Notes under the pieces: model-generated
Databases searched by the model: none
What the model was told of the DNA's origin: nothing
Seen by the model: the letters and a program-made list of their open reading frames with translations, nothing else
NCBI GenBank assembly: GCA_964496275.1
Contig: CAZBYL010000010.1
Location: 1-48,990 of the forward strand
From: CAZBYL01 sp964496275
GTDB lineage: Bacteria; Synergistota; Synergistia; Synergistales; Synergistaceae
DNA: 48,990 nucleotides
Direction of reading: 5' to 3'
Part shown: positions 15,967 to 24,781 of the stretch, piece after piece
Layout of the letters: the number at the start of each line of letters is the position of its first letter
Position numbering within the stretch: position 1 is the stretch's first letter
Program-made: the position numbers and the translations under genes

Positions 15967-16755
15967 ATGACCCTAAAAAAATTGACTGCGGCGGCGCTGC
16001 TTGCGGCGGCACTCTTCACCGCATCCGCAATTCCGTCGGAAGCAGTTCTCTCGCACGAAGACGCGGGAGCTGTCTGGCAGAAGGTCGCAAAGGCGACAGG
16101 GCTGGAAAACCTGCCTTTCAGCGTAAAGGTTGAGAAAGTTCCAAACGCATGGGTGGCAAACGGAAGCTCCGTAACAGTGACAACGGGACTTTTGTCGATG
16201 CTCTCCACAAAGCAGGAGCTGTACGGTGTGCTGGCCCACGAAGCCGGACACGCAAAACTCGGCCATTACGAAAAGACAGTCACAAGAGCCACCGGCCTAA
16301 GCGTTGCGGCGTCGATACTCGGCAACATTTTAGGCGGCGGAGTGGGAGACGTGGCGGCGGGAGTCGGGGCAAACTTGGCTTATGCCGGTTGGAGCCGCGA
16401 ACAGGAAGTCGAAGCGGACGACTACTCCGTCCACTTGGCAAACAGCAACGGAGAGGATCCCGTGGGGCTGTACAGCGCGCTGCTCAAACTTTCAAAGAAC
16501 GGCACAAGAACGGAGCCGAGCGGATTCAACTCACACCCGCCCGATGAGAGACGCCTGCTGCACATAAAAAACGAGATACGCAGCATCAAGCCGGATGCGG
16601 CATTCCCGGATGAACCGGCAAAACCCAAAACGGCGCAGAGCGTTAAAAAAAGCGCCGCAGATAACAAAAAAACCGAAAGCAACTATATTGACACAAGAAT
16701 AGAACAAATGAAGAAAGAAGAAGCGGCAAAGAAGGCCGCGGGGCAAAATAACTGA
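15967..16755 (+). CDS. M48-family metalloprotease (exported)
   Basis: A 262-residue protein with a signal peptide (LTAAALLAAALFTASAIPS), followed by an M48 peptidase domain. Zinc motif LAHEAGHAKLGH (H91, E92, H95) and REQEVEAD supplying the third ligand are present. Relatives such as BepA/LoiP act on outer-membrane or periplasmic proteins. After residue 220 comes a charged, low-complexity tail (KKEEAAKKAAGQ). No TPR domain is present. The stop overlaps the next start by one base. Confidence 0.88.
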   Translation: MTLKKLTAAALLAAALFTASAIPSEAVLSHEDAGAVWQKVAKATGLENLPFSVKVEKVPNAWVANGSSVTVTTGLLSMLSTKQELYGVLAHEAGHAKLGHYEKTVTRATGLSVAASILGNILGGGVGDVAAGVGANLAYAGWSREQEVEADDYSVHLANSNGEDPVGLYSALLKLSKNGTRTEPSGFNSHPPDERRLLHIKNEIRSIKPDAAFPDEPAKPKTAQSVKKSAADNKKTESNYIDTRIEQMKKEEAAKKAAGQNN

Positions 16756-17276
16756 TGTTTGGAAACAAAGGACTCGTACAGATCTACACAGGAAACGGCA
16801 AAGGCAAAACGACAGCGGCTCTGGGACTTGCGCTCCGAGCTTCGGGACAGGGTGCGAAAGTTGTAATAATACAGTTCATGAAGGGCTGGGAACACTACGG
16901 CGAACTTAAGTCGGCGGGAGTTCTCCCGGGAGTGACTCTTATTCAGACGGGACGGCCTGACTATGTCTACCGCGGACAGGAAACCGAAAAGGATTACAGC
17001 GAAGCGGCAAGGGGACTTGAGCTGGCGCAGAAATACGCAAAGGAGTGCGACCTTCTGATACTTGACGAGATAAACGTTGCGCTCGACTATGACTTAATCA
17101 GACTAAACGATGTCGAAGACCTGGTGAGATCCAAGCCCGAAAGTCTGGAACTCGTGCTGACAGGCAGAAACGCGGACGAATCGCTCTTAGAGCTTGCCGA
17201 CCTCGTAACGGAAATGAGAGAGATAAAGCACCCATACCAAAAGGGAATCGAAGCAAGGCGCGGAGTTGAATTCTAG
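16755..17276 (+). CDS. cobO: Cob(I)alamin/cob(I)yrinate a,c-diamide adenosyltransferase
   Basis: A 173-residue ATP:corrinoid adenosyltransferase of the CobA/CobO/BtuR class. It has P-loop GNGKGKTTAALGLALRA (13-29), IIQFMKGW, LLILDEINVALDYDL and the C-terminal VTEMREIKHPYQKGI. It transfers the adenosyl group of ATP to the reduced cobalt, making coenzyme B12. No other cobalamin gene is in the window and no B12 riboswitch is visible upstream, so it is likely expressed with its housekeeping neighbours. Confidence 0.92.
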   Translation: MFGNKGLVQIYTGNGKGKTTAALGLALRASGQGAKVVIIQFMKGWEHYGELKSAGVLPGVTLIQTGRPDYVYRGQETEKDYSEAARGLELAQKYAKECDLLILDEINVALDYDLIRLNDVEDLVRSKPESLELVLTGRNADESLLELADLVTEMREIKHPYQKGIEARRGVEF

Positions 17277-17308
17277 CATCGCCCCTCGCGGCACAGGGAG
17301 GACACACA

Positions 17309-18112
17309 ATGTCTGTGATAAGAATATCCACCTTTAATGTAAACTCAGTCAAAAGCAGGCTTCCGATACTCGATGTGTGGCTTGAGTCGGACGCCGCACC
17401 CGACATACTCTGTCTTCAGGAGACAAAATGTCAGGACGCGGATTTTCCGAAAGACTTCTTTGAGGCGCACGGATATAAATCGCACTTCAAAGGCATGAAG
17501 TCATACAACGGCGTGGCAATAATCTCAAAGATGGAGCCTGACGAAATATCATTCGGATTTGGAGACGGAGAGCAGGAGCCTATGAGAGAAGAATCCGAAA
17601 ACGCACGTGTCGCATGCGCGCGCTTCGGCGAGATAAACATAATAAACAGCTATGTGCCGCAGGGCAAGGAGCTGGACAACCCCGATTACCCTTACAAACT
17701 CGCATTTCTGGGACGCATTAAAAAAATGCTGGAACGAGATTACAAGCCTACGGACAAGGTGCTGTGGCTGGGCGACCTCAATGTTGCACCAACGGACATA
17801 GACGTGACAAACCCCAAAACAAAGAAAGACCACGTATGCTTTCACACCTCCGTCAAAGAAGCTCTGACAGACGTAATGGACTGGGGGCTCGTTGACATAT
17901 TCCGCGCCCACCGCCCCGATGCGGGAGAATTTACCTTCTGGGACTATAGAGTCAAAAACTCTCTTGAAAGAAACATCGGCTGGAGAATAGACCATCTGCT
18001 CGGCACTGCGTCATTGGCGGAAATCTGCCGCGGAGTAACGGTGGAAAGAGAGCTGAGGGCTATGGAGCGCCCGTCAGACCACACGGCAGTAGTGGGGACA
18101 TTCGAAATATAA
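17309..18112 (+). CDS. xthA: Exodeoxyribonuclease III
   Basis: A 267-residue AP endonuclease/exonuclease of the ExoIII family. Motifs in order are STFNVNSVKSRL, LCLQETKCQDADFP, NSYVPQG, WLGDLNVAPTDIDV, FTFWDYR and RIDHLLG ... SDHTAVVG, which supply the Asn, Glu, Asp and His active-site residues. It acts at abasic sites and on 3' ends in base excision repair. It closes the ppx-nudC-M48-cobO-xth run. Confidence 0.93.
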   Translation: MSVIRISTFNVNSVKSRLPILDVWLESDAAPDILCLQETKCQDADFPKDFFEAHGYKSHFKGMKSYNGVAIISKMEPDEISFGFGDGEQEPMREESENARVACARFGEINIINSYVPQGKELDNPDYPYKLAFLGRIKKMLERDYKPTDKVLWLGDLNVAPTDIDVTNPKTKKDHVCFHTSVKEALTDVMDWGLVDIFRAHRPDAGEFTFWDYRVKNSLERNIGWRIDHLLGTASLAEICRGVTVERELRAMERPSDHTAVVGTFEI

Positions 18113-18282
18113 ATTCGCAAAACGCAGCAAAGACAATATCAAGACTCCTTCCCCCGTATGCAAAAAACAGGTGAAGGAGTTTGTCGTGTAAACAGGCATC
18201 ACCAGACTTGCAGATACCGGTGAAAATACCGCCGCTAAATTACAGGACGAGAGATTGCTTTCTCCCTGTTACTGCGGACTAT

Positions 18283-19182
18283 TCACTGTTTTGCACTTAA
18301 AACAGAGCAAACGACAGAAGCCAGAATAATTGCACAGCCTGCTATTTCGTTTAAGGCAGGAGTTTGATGCAGTATCAGCGGCGTCAAAAGCAAGGCAAAA
18401 ACTATCTCCATTGAACATATCATACTCGCGGTCGAGGCGGAGATGTATCTTAACGCAGAGAAGAGCAGTCCAAACCCAATCAGCCCCGAAACCACGGTGG
18501 GATAGTGAATAATGACAAAAATACGCGGGGTCATAAAGGACAAGTCAGACCACCCTATAAAGAAGGTTTTCCAAATGATCAGTATCAAGCCGCCCCAAAA
18601 ATGAGAGTAAAACAATTGCTCAAGAGGCTGCGCCGCGTTAGTTTTTGATAACTGCCTCGATAAGAGCGTCTGCCCGGCAAGACCGATGACAGATACGACA
18701 CCCCACAATATTCCAACCGCAGATAATGATTTATCACCGATACTTTCATGCGCAAACCCCACCCAGAGCCCGAGGATAACAAAGAACCCCGACAGGATTT
18801 GAACGGCGGACGGTTTTTCTTTTGTTACGAAAACGGAGCAAAGCATAGTCACGAGCGGAAATGTATAGTGCAGAATCAATGCCTGAGGAACACTCAGGTA
18901 TGTGCACGACATCATAAAGCCTGTGGCATTTAAGACCAGCGTCAGCATGCCCATGAGCGCATATTTCCCGCACATGCGCTTTCCTGTAAAAAACAGCTCC
19001 ATCCCATTTTTACGGAAAAGATAAGCGCCTAGAACCAAACTTACAAAGATACCGCGGTAGCACATTACGGATATTTGGCTTACACCGCTTGCCGCTATCA
19101 GCTTTGCGACGGGGCTTGTCCCTCCCCACACAACAGTGGTACCCAATGCCATGAGTACCCCTTGCCAGTACTTATTATTCAT
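18283..19182 (-). CDS. EamA/DMT-family transporter
   Basis: A protein of about 299 residues with ten transmembrane helices in two EamA repeats (TTVVWGGTSPVAKLI at the start of the first, VVSVIGLAGQTLLSRQL at the start of the second). The family exports or imports amino acids, nucleotide sugars and other metabolites. MNNKY is taken as the start; an in-frame GTG four codons upstream is possible. It lies downstream of aroE on the same strand, so it may export an intermediate or product of the shikimate/quinate locus, but its substrate is not readable. Confidence 0.82.
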   Translation of the reverse strand: MNNKYWQGVLMALGTTVVWGGTSPVAKLIAASGVSQISVMCYRGIFVSLVLGAYLFRKNGMELFFTGKRMCGKYALMGMLTLVLNATGFMMSCTYLSVPQALILHYTFPLVTMLCSVFVTKEKPSAVQILSGFFVILGLWVGFAHESIGDKSLSAVGILWGVVSVIGLAGQTLLSRQLSKTNAAQPLEQLFYSHFWGGLILIIWKTFFIGWSDLSFMTPRIFVIIHYPTVVSGLIGFGLLFSALRYISASTASMICSMEIVFALLLTPLILHQTPALNEIAGCAIILASVVCSVLSAKQ

Positions 19183-19314
19183 AATACAAATCACACCGCT
19201 TCATCTTAGAGGAACTTTAGTTAGGCTTATCGGTACCGGTAATCGAAAAAGTATTTGCTTTTTAACGAGTGCGGAGGGTACAAGAAAGAGTGCTGCCGCA
19301 CACATGATTCCAAG

Positions 19315-20196
19315 TTATTTGGAATGTGCGAGAAAATCCTCGGCCGCCCTCTCCATCACATCGACAGGGGCATCTTTTCCCGTCCATATTTTAACAGCCT
19401 CCGCACCTTGATATATAAGCATCCAAAGCCCGCCCAGAGTAATGCAGCCGCGAGCTTTCGCTTCCCTGAGAAGCCTTGTCTCGCGAGGGTTGTATACCAC
19501 ATCAAAAACCGCGTGACGTGACTCCAGCATATTTGTGTCAAAAGCAACGGAAGATTCGTTGGGCGACATGCCTAGCGACGTCGCGTGCAGGACAAAATCA
19601 GAGGTGCTTAGGGCTTCTTTGACCGCATCATTCGTAAGAACCTTTGCACATGAGATATTCGGATTACGCCGATTCATATCGTCGGATAGGATACGCGCCA
19701 TATCTATCTCTTCAGCTCTGTTAAAGATGGTGAAGAATGTGCTGCCCGCCATCGCTAAAGCGGAGGTGACACCTCTTGCCGCACCGCCGGCACCGATTAC
19801 GATACAGCGTTTGCCCGTCGGATCAAAGTGAGCCTTTTCCCTCATTGCACGGACAAAACCCATTCCGTCTGTGTTATAACCGATTTTCTTCCCATTTTTA
19901 AAAGCGATTGTATTGACCGCACCGCACGCAGCCGCAGATTCGTCAAGTTCGTCCATAAGCGGAATAACAGTCTGCTTATGCGGAATAGTTACGTTACAGC
20001 CAATGAATTTTAAAAGCTCCATGTCTTCGACCATCTGCTTTACGTTTTCCGTTTTAATTTCTATCGGAAGATATACGGCATCCAAACCCATGTCGGAATA
20101 AGCAGAATTGTGCATTGCGGGCGACGCGGAGTGCCCCAATGGATAGCCGATAAGTCCGGCAAGCTTTGTATCAAGAGATATATTATTTCTCAGCAT
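19315..20196 (-). CDS. aroE: Shikimate/quinate dehydrogenase
   Basis: A 293-residue AroE-family enzyme with complete shikimate-binding residues: GYPLGHSASPAMHN (S23, S25), NVTIPHK (K74), GAVNTI (N95) and NTDGMGF (D110). The nucleotide site GAGGAARGV is followed by FNRAEE. The family interconverts shikimate and 3-dehydroshikimate, and quinate dehydrogenases belong to the same family. Its location behind an importer and beside aroD, far from other aromatic-biosynthesis genes, suggests a catabolic paralogue; this is inference. A minus-strand terminator precedes it, so it may have its own promoter (a TTGCCT/TATATC pair lies upstream). Confidence 0.9.
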   Translation of the reverse strand: MLRNNISLDTKLAGLIGYPLGHSASPAMHNSAYSDMGLDAVYLPIEIKTENVKQMVEDMELLKFIGCNVTIPHKQTVIPLMDELDESAAACGAVNTIAFKNGKKIGYNTDGMGFVRAMREKAHFDPTGKRCIVIGAGGAARGVTSALAMAGSTFFTIFNRAEEIDMARILSDDMNRRNPNISCAKVLTNDAVKEALSTSDFVLHATSLGMSPNESSVAFDTNMLESRHAVFDVVYNPRETRLLREAKARGCITLGGLWMLIYQGAEAVKIWTGKDAPVDVMERAAEDFLAHSK

Positions 20197-20284
20197 TTGT
20201 TACACACACCTCTTTATTTGATATAGACAGTTTTTTTCGGTAGGCAAAACATTACAGATATTTTATAAACACCTGACATCTTTG

Positions 20285-20326
20285 CAAAAAGCCTTTTCCT
20301 TCGTTAAAAAAGAAAAAGGCTTTTTG
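20285..20326 (-). terminator. Hairpin terminator after the second TctC gene
   Basis: Arms CAAAAAGCCTTTTC (20285-20298) and GAAAAAGGCTTTTTG (about 20312-20326) form a long stem. On the minus strand it ends with GGCTTTTTG, so it terminates or attenuates transcription coming from the binding-protein gene before aroE. Confidence 0.7.
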
Positions 20327-20354
20327 TAAAGTATGAAAACTGAATTTCTGTAAT

Positions 20355-21356
20355 TTATTTCTTGTCGCCTGGTTTACTGATTTTGAAATCGTTGGGAGAT
20401 GCTTTTGCTCCGCCCGCTTCATAGAGAAGCCAGCAGCTTACAGATTGGTTCTGTTTAATGTATTTGCGTGCGGCATCTCCGGTAAGACCGAGTTTCATAC
20501 CGCCCATTGTCTTTGCAAACTCACTGAATTTGGGGTCGTTGTATGATTTTTCAAACGCCGCCCTCAGTGTGTCCACAACATCTTTTGGGGTTCCCTTGCG
20601 CACGAATGCTCCGAAAAACGCTCCCCACGGAAGGTAGTGCTTATACTCTTTGGGGTATATCTCCATGACTGACGGAACATCTTTGACGCTTGCGATTCTC
20701 TCCGTCGAAAGGAGTGTAAGAGCCCTCACAGCACCTGAGTTGATAAATGTCGTAGCCGATATCAGACCAACTGCAACCGCGTCAATGTGACCGCCCATAA
20801 GTGCCGTTATAGCGGGTCCTTCTCCGTCAAACTGTACAAGGTTAAAGTTTGTCTTATGTATCGCATTTATCATCGACGTCGCAACATAGGGAAGACCTCC
20901 GGGGCCTGTCGAGCCCATCTTGAGCTTCTTTCCGCCCTTGACCGCTTCTATAAATGATTTGTAATCTTTATACGGAGAATCTTTAGGTACGAGCACTACA
21001 CCGACGTTTGCCATAAAAAGCATCACCGGATCAAATTCGTCATAGTCAATCTTTGATATTCCAGTGACTTTGTAAAGATTCGGATTCTCGGCTCCGAAGA
21101 GGAGGCTGTATCCGTCGGCAGGCTGGTTCGCCACAAAAGTTGTAGCTATCGCACCTGTTGCGCCTGTCTTGTTCTGCAAGATTATGGTTCTGCCGAGAGC
21201 CTTTCCGGCATTTGGAGCAACTGCTCTGGCAACATTATCCATGGCACCGCCTGCGCCCCACATTATGTACCCCTGCATGTTCTTTTCGGGGAACGCCGCA
21301 AAAGCACTGCTTACAAAGAATAAGGACATTAGCACCATCAAAACCAACTTTTTCAC
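20355..21356 (-). CDS. TctC/Bug-type substrate-binding protein (second copy)
   Basis: A 333-residue exported binding protein of the tripartite tricarboxylate transporter family. A signal peptide ends at SSAFA, followed by the Bug hallmark region AFPEKNMQGYIMWGAGGAMD and GATGAIATTFVA. GTG at 21356 is chosen because AGGAG sits at proper distance; another GTG three codons earlier is too close. It is clearly paralogous to the protein encoded at 23625-24623 (WGAGGxxDxVxRA, NKTGATGA, LPWGxFxGxFVxKGTPKDVV). The two flank tctB-tctA, so both probably feed the same membrane pair. Confidence 0.9.
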   Translation of the reverse strand: MKKLVLMVLMSLFFVSSAFAAFPEKNMQGYIMWGAGGAMDNVARAVAPNAGKALGRTIILQNKTGATGAIATTFVANQPADGYSLLFGAENPNLYKVTGISKIDYDEFDPVMLFMANVGVVLVPKDSPYKDYKSFIEAVKGGKKLKMGSTGPGGLPYVATSMINAIHKTNFNLVQFDGEGPAITALMGGHIDAVAVGLISATTFINSGAVRALTLLSTERIASVKDVPSVMEIYPKEYKHYLPWGAFFGAFVRKGTPKDVVDTLRAAFEKSYNDPKFSEFAKTMGGMKLGLTGDAARKYIKQNQSVSCWLLYEAGGAKASPNDFKISKPGDKK

Positions 21357-21409
21357 AATAATCACGCTCCTATAAGATTTTATTATTTGCTGCCGTTACT
21401 TTGAAATAT

Positions 21410-22903
21410 TTATATCAAACCACGCCACTTCTTATATACTTTGGTCTGAGTAAAGACCATTGTGAATATTGCAAGAACAAGGAACAGGCTGAGCGGATTT
21501 ACGACAAAACCTTTTGCAAACTCAACCAAATTATTCTCGGCAGCCTGCATCGCCCTGCGATAATTTGCATCCAGCATCGGGCCGAGAATTATACCCAAGA
21601 CCATAGGTCCTGTCGCATAGCCATACAACCTCATAAAGTAGCCGAGAGTTCCGAAACCGATCATATAGAAGACATCTATAAGGCTGTTCTGTATGGCATA
21701 AGTTCCGATTACGGAAAGGATTATCACTATCGGCATAATGATGCTTTTTGGAATTTCGATTATTTTCGCAAACGGTCTTACACTGCAAAGTCCAAGGACA
21801 AACAGTGCGACATTTGATATCGTCAGCATACTGACAATCATCCAGAACAGGTGCGGAGTCTCTATCATAAGCATCGGTCCCGGCTTTAGCCCGTGGATAA
21901 ACAGCGCTCCTATCATAATCGCGGTAATGGCATCGCCCGGTATTCCGAGGGTAAGCATGGGAATAAACGCACCGCCGATGGCGCCCTTGTTTGCCGTCTC
22001 GGGGGCAACGATCCCCTCATAAGCACCCTGTCCGAACGGTACTTCGGGATTGCGCGTCGTTCTTTTGGCCTGATCGTAAGCAAGGAGGGCTGCAACGTCT
22101 CCGCCTGTTCCCGGAAGAGCTCCGATGAAAACTCCGAGAAGTGCGGAACGCAAGCCCAGAGGAAGATACTTAAGGAACGTGGACATGTTGGGGATTATCT
22201 TTGTAAGATTTTGCTTTACACCGCCGCCGCCGCTGTTTCTAAACTGCATCATGGCTTCGGAAACTCCGAAAAGCCCTATCATAGCCGTGACAAAGCTGAT
22301 GCCCGCCATCAGGTTTAAGCTGCCGAACGTATAGCGAAGCTCACCTGTGGAGGGGTCCATTCCAACCATACTGATAAGTATGCCTACGACACCCGCCATT
22401 ACACCTTTTACAGGATTACCGCCGCCGATGCTTCCGATAAGCAGAATTCCCATACATGCGAGAAGGAAGAAGTCTCTCGGAGAAAATTTAAGGGCAAAGT
22501 TTGCGATTACGGGAGCCGCACAAGCAAGGACAACTACTCCGACCATACCGGCAAACAGGGACACCGTCGTGCAAAGACCTATTGCTTTGCCGGCCTCGCC
22601 CTTTTGAGCAAGCGGATACCCCTCCATTCCCGTAGCAATTGCCGCGGGAGCACCCGGGATATTCAGCAGGATTGCCGTAATAGCACCGCCGTAAACGGCT
22701 CCTACAAAAACACCGCACATCAGTGCCAGAGCGTTATTAAGCTCCCATGAGAATGTAAACGATATCAGGAGCGACACGGCCATTGTCCCGGAAAGTCCCG
22801 GAATGGCTCCTACCCAAATTCCGGCAAAGACTCCGGCCCAAACCAGAGCCATTACCTGCCAATCACAGAAAGGAATCAAAAAATATTGTAGGTTCTGTAA
22901 CAT
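21410..22903 (-). CDS. tctA: Tripartite tricarboxylate transporter large membrane subunit (TctA)
   Basis: A 497-residue integral membrane protein with about eleven helices. Family-specific motifs are VGAIPGLSGTMAVSLL in the N-terminal repeat, GALPGTGGDVAALLAYDQAKR in the middle and GIVAPETANKGAIGGAFIPML with TLGIPGD in the second half. It forms the ion-coupled channel for organic acids delivered by TctC-type proteins. GAGGTG on the minus strand precedes the ATG. Only 14 bp separate it from tctB. Confidence 0.93.
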   Translation of the reverse strand: MLQNLQYFLIPFCDWQVMALVWAGVFAGIWVGAIPGLSGTMAVSLLISFTFSWELNNALALMCGVFVGAVYGGAITAILLNIPGAPAAIATGMEGYPLAQKGEAGKAIGLCTTVSLFAGMVGVVVLACAAPVIANFALKFSPRDFFLLACMGILLIGSIGGGNPVKGVMAGVVGILISMVGMDPSTGELRYTFGSLNLMAGISFVTAMIGLFGVSEAMMQFRNSGGGGVKQNLTKIIPNMSTFLKYLPLGLRSALLGVFIGALPGTGGDVAALLAYDQAKRTTRNPEVPFGQGAYEGIVAPETANKGAIGGAFIPMLTLGIPGDAITAIMIGALFIHGLKPGPMLMIETPHLFWMIVSMLTISNVALFVLGLCSVRPFAKIIEIPKSIIMPIVIILSVIGTYAIQNSLIDVFYMIGFGTLGYFMRLYGYATGPMVLGIILGPMLDANYRRAMQAAENNLVEFAKGFVVNPLSLFLVLAIFTMVFTQTKVYKKWRGLI

Positions 22904-22917
22904 ATCCTATTCACCTC

Positions 22918-23451
22918 TTATGGAAGAATAACGAGGAATATGTAGCGGAAAATCGCCACAAGAACAGCAAGAGCCCCGGCAGATATTAGCAATGACTGCA
23001 CAACCTTCTTGCCTCTGTGCAGATAGATCATACCCAAAACCATAAACAGGTATGACGAAGCAATAAAATGCAAACGAGGCAGCACAATGCAGTAGACAAT
23101 CAATCCGCAGAGGATTACAAGAACATCTTTCGGCAAAAGGTACTGAAATACGTTAGGAGAACCTTCCTTTGGCTTGTTTCTTTTCAAATCTTTAAACAAT
23201 ACAAAAAGTCCGCACAACACAATAATGCAGGATGCAAGCTTGGGAAAAACAGAAGGTGAAGCGTAGTCATCGTGTGTCATTCCGAGGGCAAAATAATAGC
23301 CGAGGGCCCCAAATAATATCCACATACACGAAAAAGCAATTTCCCCGGGTTTTCTTTCAAGATCCTCTACAAATGCTGAAAGAGATTTTTTCTCTGCTTT
23401 CTTATCATCCGCAGCATTCAAAGCATCGAAAACCGTATCGGTTTTTTCCAT
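22918..23451 (-). CDS. tctB: Tripartite tricarboxylate transporter small membrane subunit (TctB)
   Basis: A 177-residue protein with a hydrophilic N-terminal 35 residues and four transmembrane helices (ALGYYFALGM, FPKLASCIIVLCGLFVLF and two near the C-terminus), the normal TctB/DUF1468 pattern. It accompanies TctA. The gene follows the first binding-protein gene after a 173-bp gap with a long inverted repeat. Confidence 0.88.
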   Translation of the reverse strand: MEKTDTVFDALNAADDKKAEKKSLSAFVEDLERKPGEIAFSCMWILFGALGYYFALGMTHDDYASPSVFPKLASCIIVLCGLFVLFKDLKRNKPKEGSPNVFQYLLPKDVLVILCGLIVYCIVLPRLHFIASSYLFMVLGMIYLHRGKKVVQSLLISAGALAVLVAIFRYIFLVILP

Positions 23452-23493
23452 AGATTATCCAACCTTTCAAGATAAGGCAAAAACACACTTTAT

Positions 23494-23575
23494 CACACTG
23501 CAGGGGAACCGCTTATTTTCACAGAATAGAAAAATTCAGTTCGGCATAATCAGCGGTTCCCCAAGCTTCAGTGTG
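23494..23575 (-). repeat. Long inverted repeat between tctC and tctB
   Basis: CACACTG plus GGGGAACCGCT (23494-23513) is repeated in inverted form as AGCGGTTCCCC (23552-23562) and CAGTGTG (23569-23575). The stem has 18 paired bases with a small internal loop and encloses 38 bases. No T-tract follows directly on the minus strand. It is more likely an mRNA-stabilising or processing hairpin that favours the binding protein than a simple terminator. Confidence 0.6.
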
Positions 23576-23624
23576 AAAAAATAGTTTTTATAGCGTAAAT
23601 TACTGCAATATACAAAAAGCCGTA

Positions 23625-24623
23625 TTATTTAGGTTCGGAAATATTAAACTCCTTCGGTGATTTTTTTGCTCCGCCGGCGTTATATATGAGCCAGCTTGCG
23701 GTCGATTCAAACTTCTTAAGGAATGAGGCTGCTTTATCACCCGTGAGAGCGAGTTTAAATCCTCCGAAATTCTTAACGAACTCATTAAAACGCTGCTCGT
23801 TTGATGCCTTTGTAAATGCATCCGTCAGTTTGGCAACCACATCCTTCGGAGTTCCCTTCTTTACAAACACTCCGTAGAAAGGTCCCCATGGCAGGTACTT
23901 GCCGTATTCAGGATAAATCTCTGTTATAGCGGGCACATCGGGAAGCTGCGGGACTCTCTGGGTTCTGAGAACCGCGAGAGCGCGAAGACGTCCGGCCTTT
24001 ACGTATTCAACGGAGGTTGAGAGGGCAAGAGGCATAACCTCGGCATGGCCGCCCATTACGGCTGTCGCTCCGGGACCGTCACCGTCAAACTGGATATAGT
24101 TGAAATCGATGCCGTGGATATTTTTCATCATTGCGCCGGCAACATAAGGAAGTCCGCCCGTACCGCTTGTTCCCATCTTGATTTTATTGTTCTTTTTGGC
24201 AGCGGCGACAAGATCTTTCATCGTCTTATAAGGTGTATCGGGATTCACACATATAACGACGGCACCTTCAACTGCGACCATAACCGGTTCAAAGTCATTA
24301 AAGCTGAGCGGAGAAAGACCAAGGACTCTGTATGTAGCCGGATTTTCAGCGGCATACAAAAGCGTATAGCCATCGGCGGGTGCGTTTGCAACTGCAGTGG
24401 TCGCGACGGCACCGGTCGCCCCGGTCTTATTCTGAAGAATAATCTTCGTGCCCAAATGCTTTTCGGCAAGAGCCGTTATAGCCCTGGAAACACCGTCGCA
24501 GCCTCCGCCGGCACCCCACTGGATAATACCCTGAATATTCTTCTCGGGGTATGCGGCCAAACATTCAGACGCAACTGCAACTACAAACAAAATAGCAACA
24601 GCAAAAACAGACAGTCTTTTCAT
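23625..24623 (-). CDS. TctC/Bug-type substrate-binding protein (first copy)
   Basis: A 332-residue exported binding protein. A signal peptide ends near ASECLA, and the mature part starts AYPEKNIQGIIQWGAGGG. AGGAGGAG upstream gives a strong ribosome site. Related proteins bind carboxylates such as citrate, dicarboxylates or aromatic acids through two backbone-ringed carboxylate sites. Given the flanking aroD and aroE genes, quinate or shikimate is a reasonable ligand, but nothing in the sequence alone proves it. It is first in the transporter part of the operon. Confidence 0.9.
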   Translation of the reverse strand: MKRLSVFAVAILFVVAVASECLAAYPEKNIQGIIQWGAGGGCDGVSRAITALAEKHLGTKIILQNKTGATGAVATTAVANAPADGYTLLYAAENPATYRVLGLSPLSFNDFEPVMVAVEGAVVICVNPDTPYKTMKDLVAAAKKNNKIKMGTSGTGGLPYVAGAMMKNIHGIDFNYIQFDGDGPGATAVMGGHAEVMPLALSTSVEYVKAGRLRALAVLRTQRVPQLPDVPAITEIYPEYGKYLPWGPFYGVFVKKGTPKDVVAKLTDAFTKASNEQRFNEFVKNFGGFKLALTGDKAASFLKKFESTASWLIYNAGGAKKSPKEFNISEPK

Positions 24624-24781
24624 TACGATACTCCTCCTTAGTTTGTTGACATTTAGAGATTTGCGTTACTGAAAAACACGGGTGAGAGATACGCCTTATA
24701 CATTATTTTTTACCGTTTTTAGGGCAATACCCGCACCCGTATTTTACTTTCTCTTAAAAAGAGAGCTTTTTTCTGTAAAAC

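Noticed and set aside
16600..16760. Cobalamin riboswitch before the adenosyltransferase gene
   Set aside because: The upstream DNA is the coding end of the M48 gene with overlapping stop and start codons; no aptamer fits.
18144..18180. Terminator after exonuclease III (ACTCCTTC/GAAGGAGT)
   Set aside because: The stem is only 8 bp with a 21-base loop and no T-run, so support is too weak for a feature.
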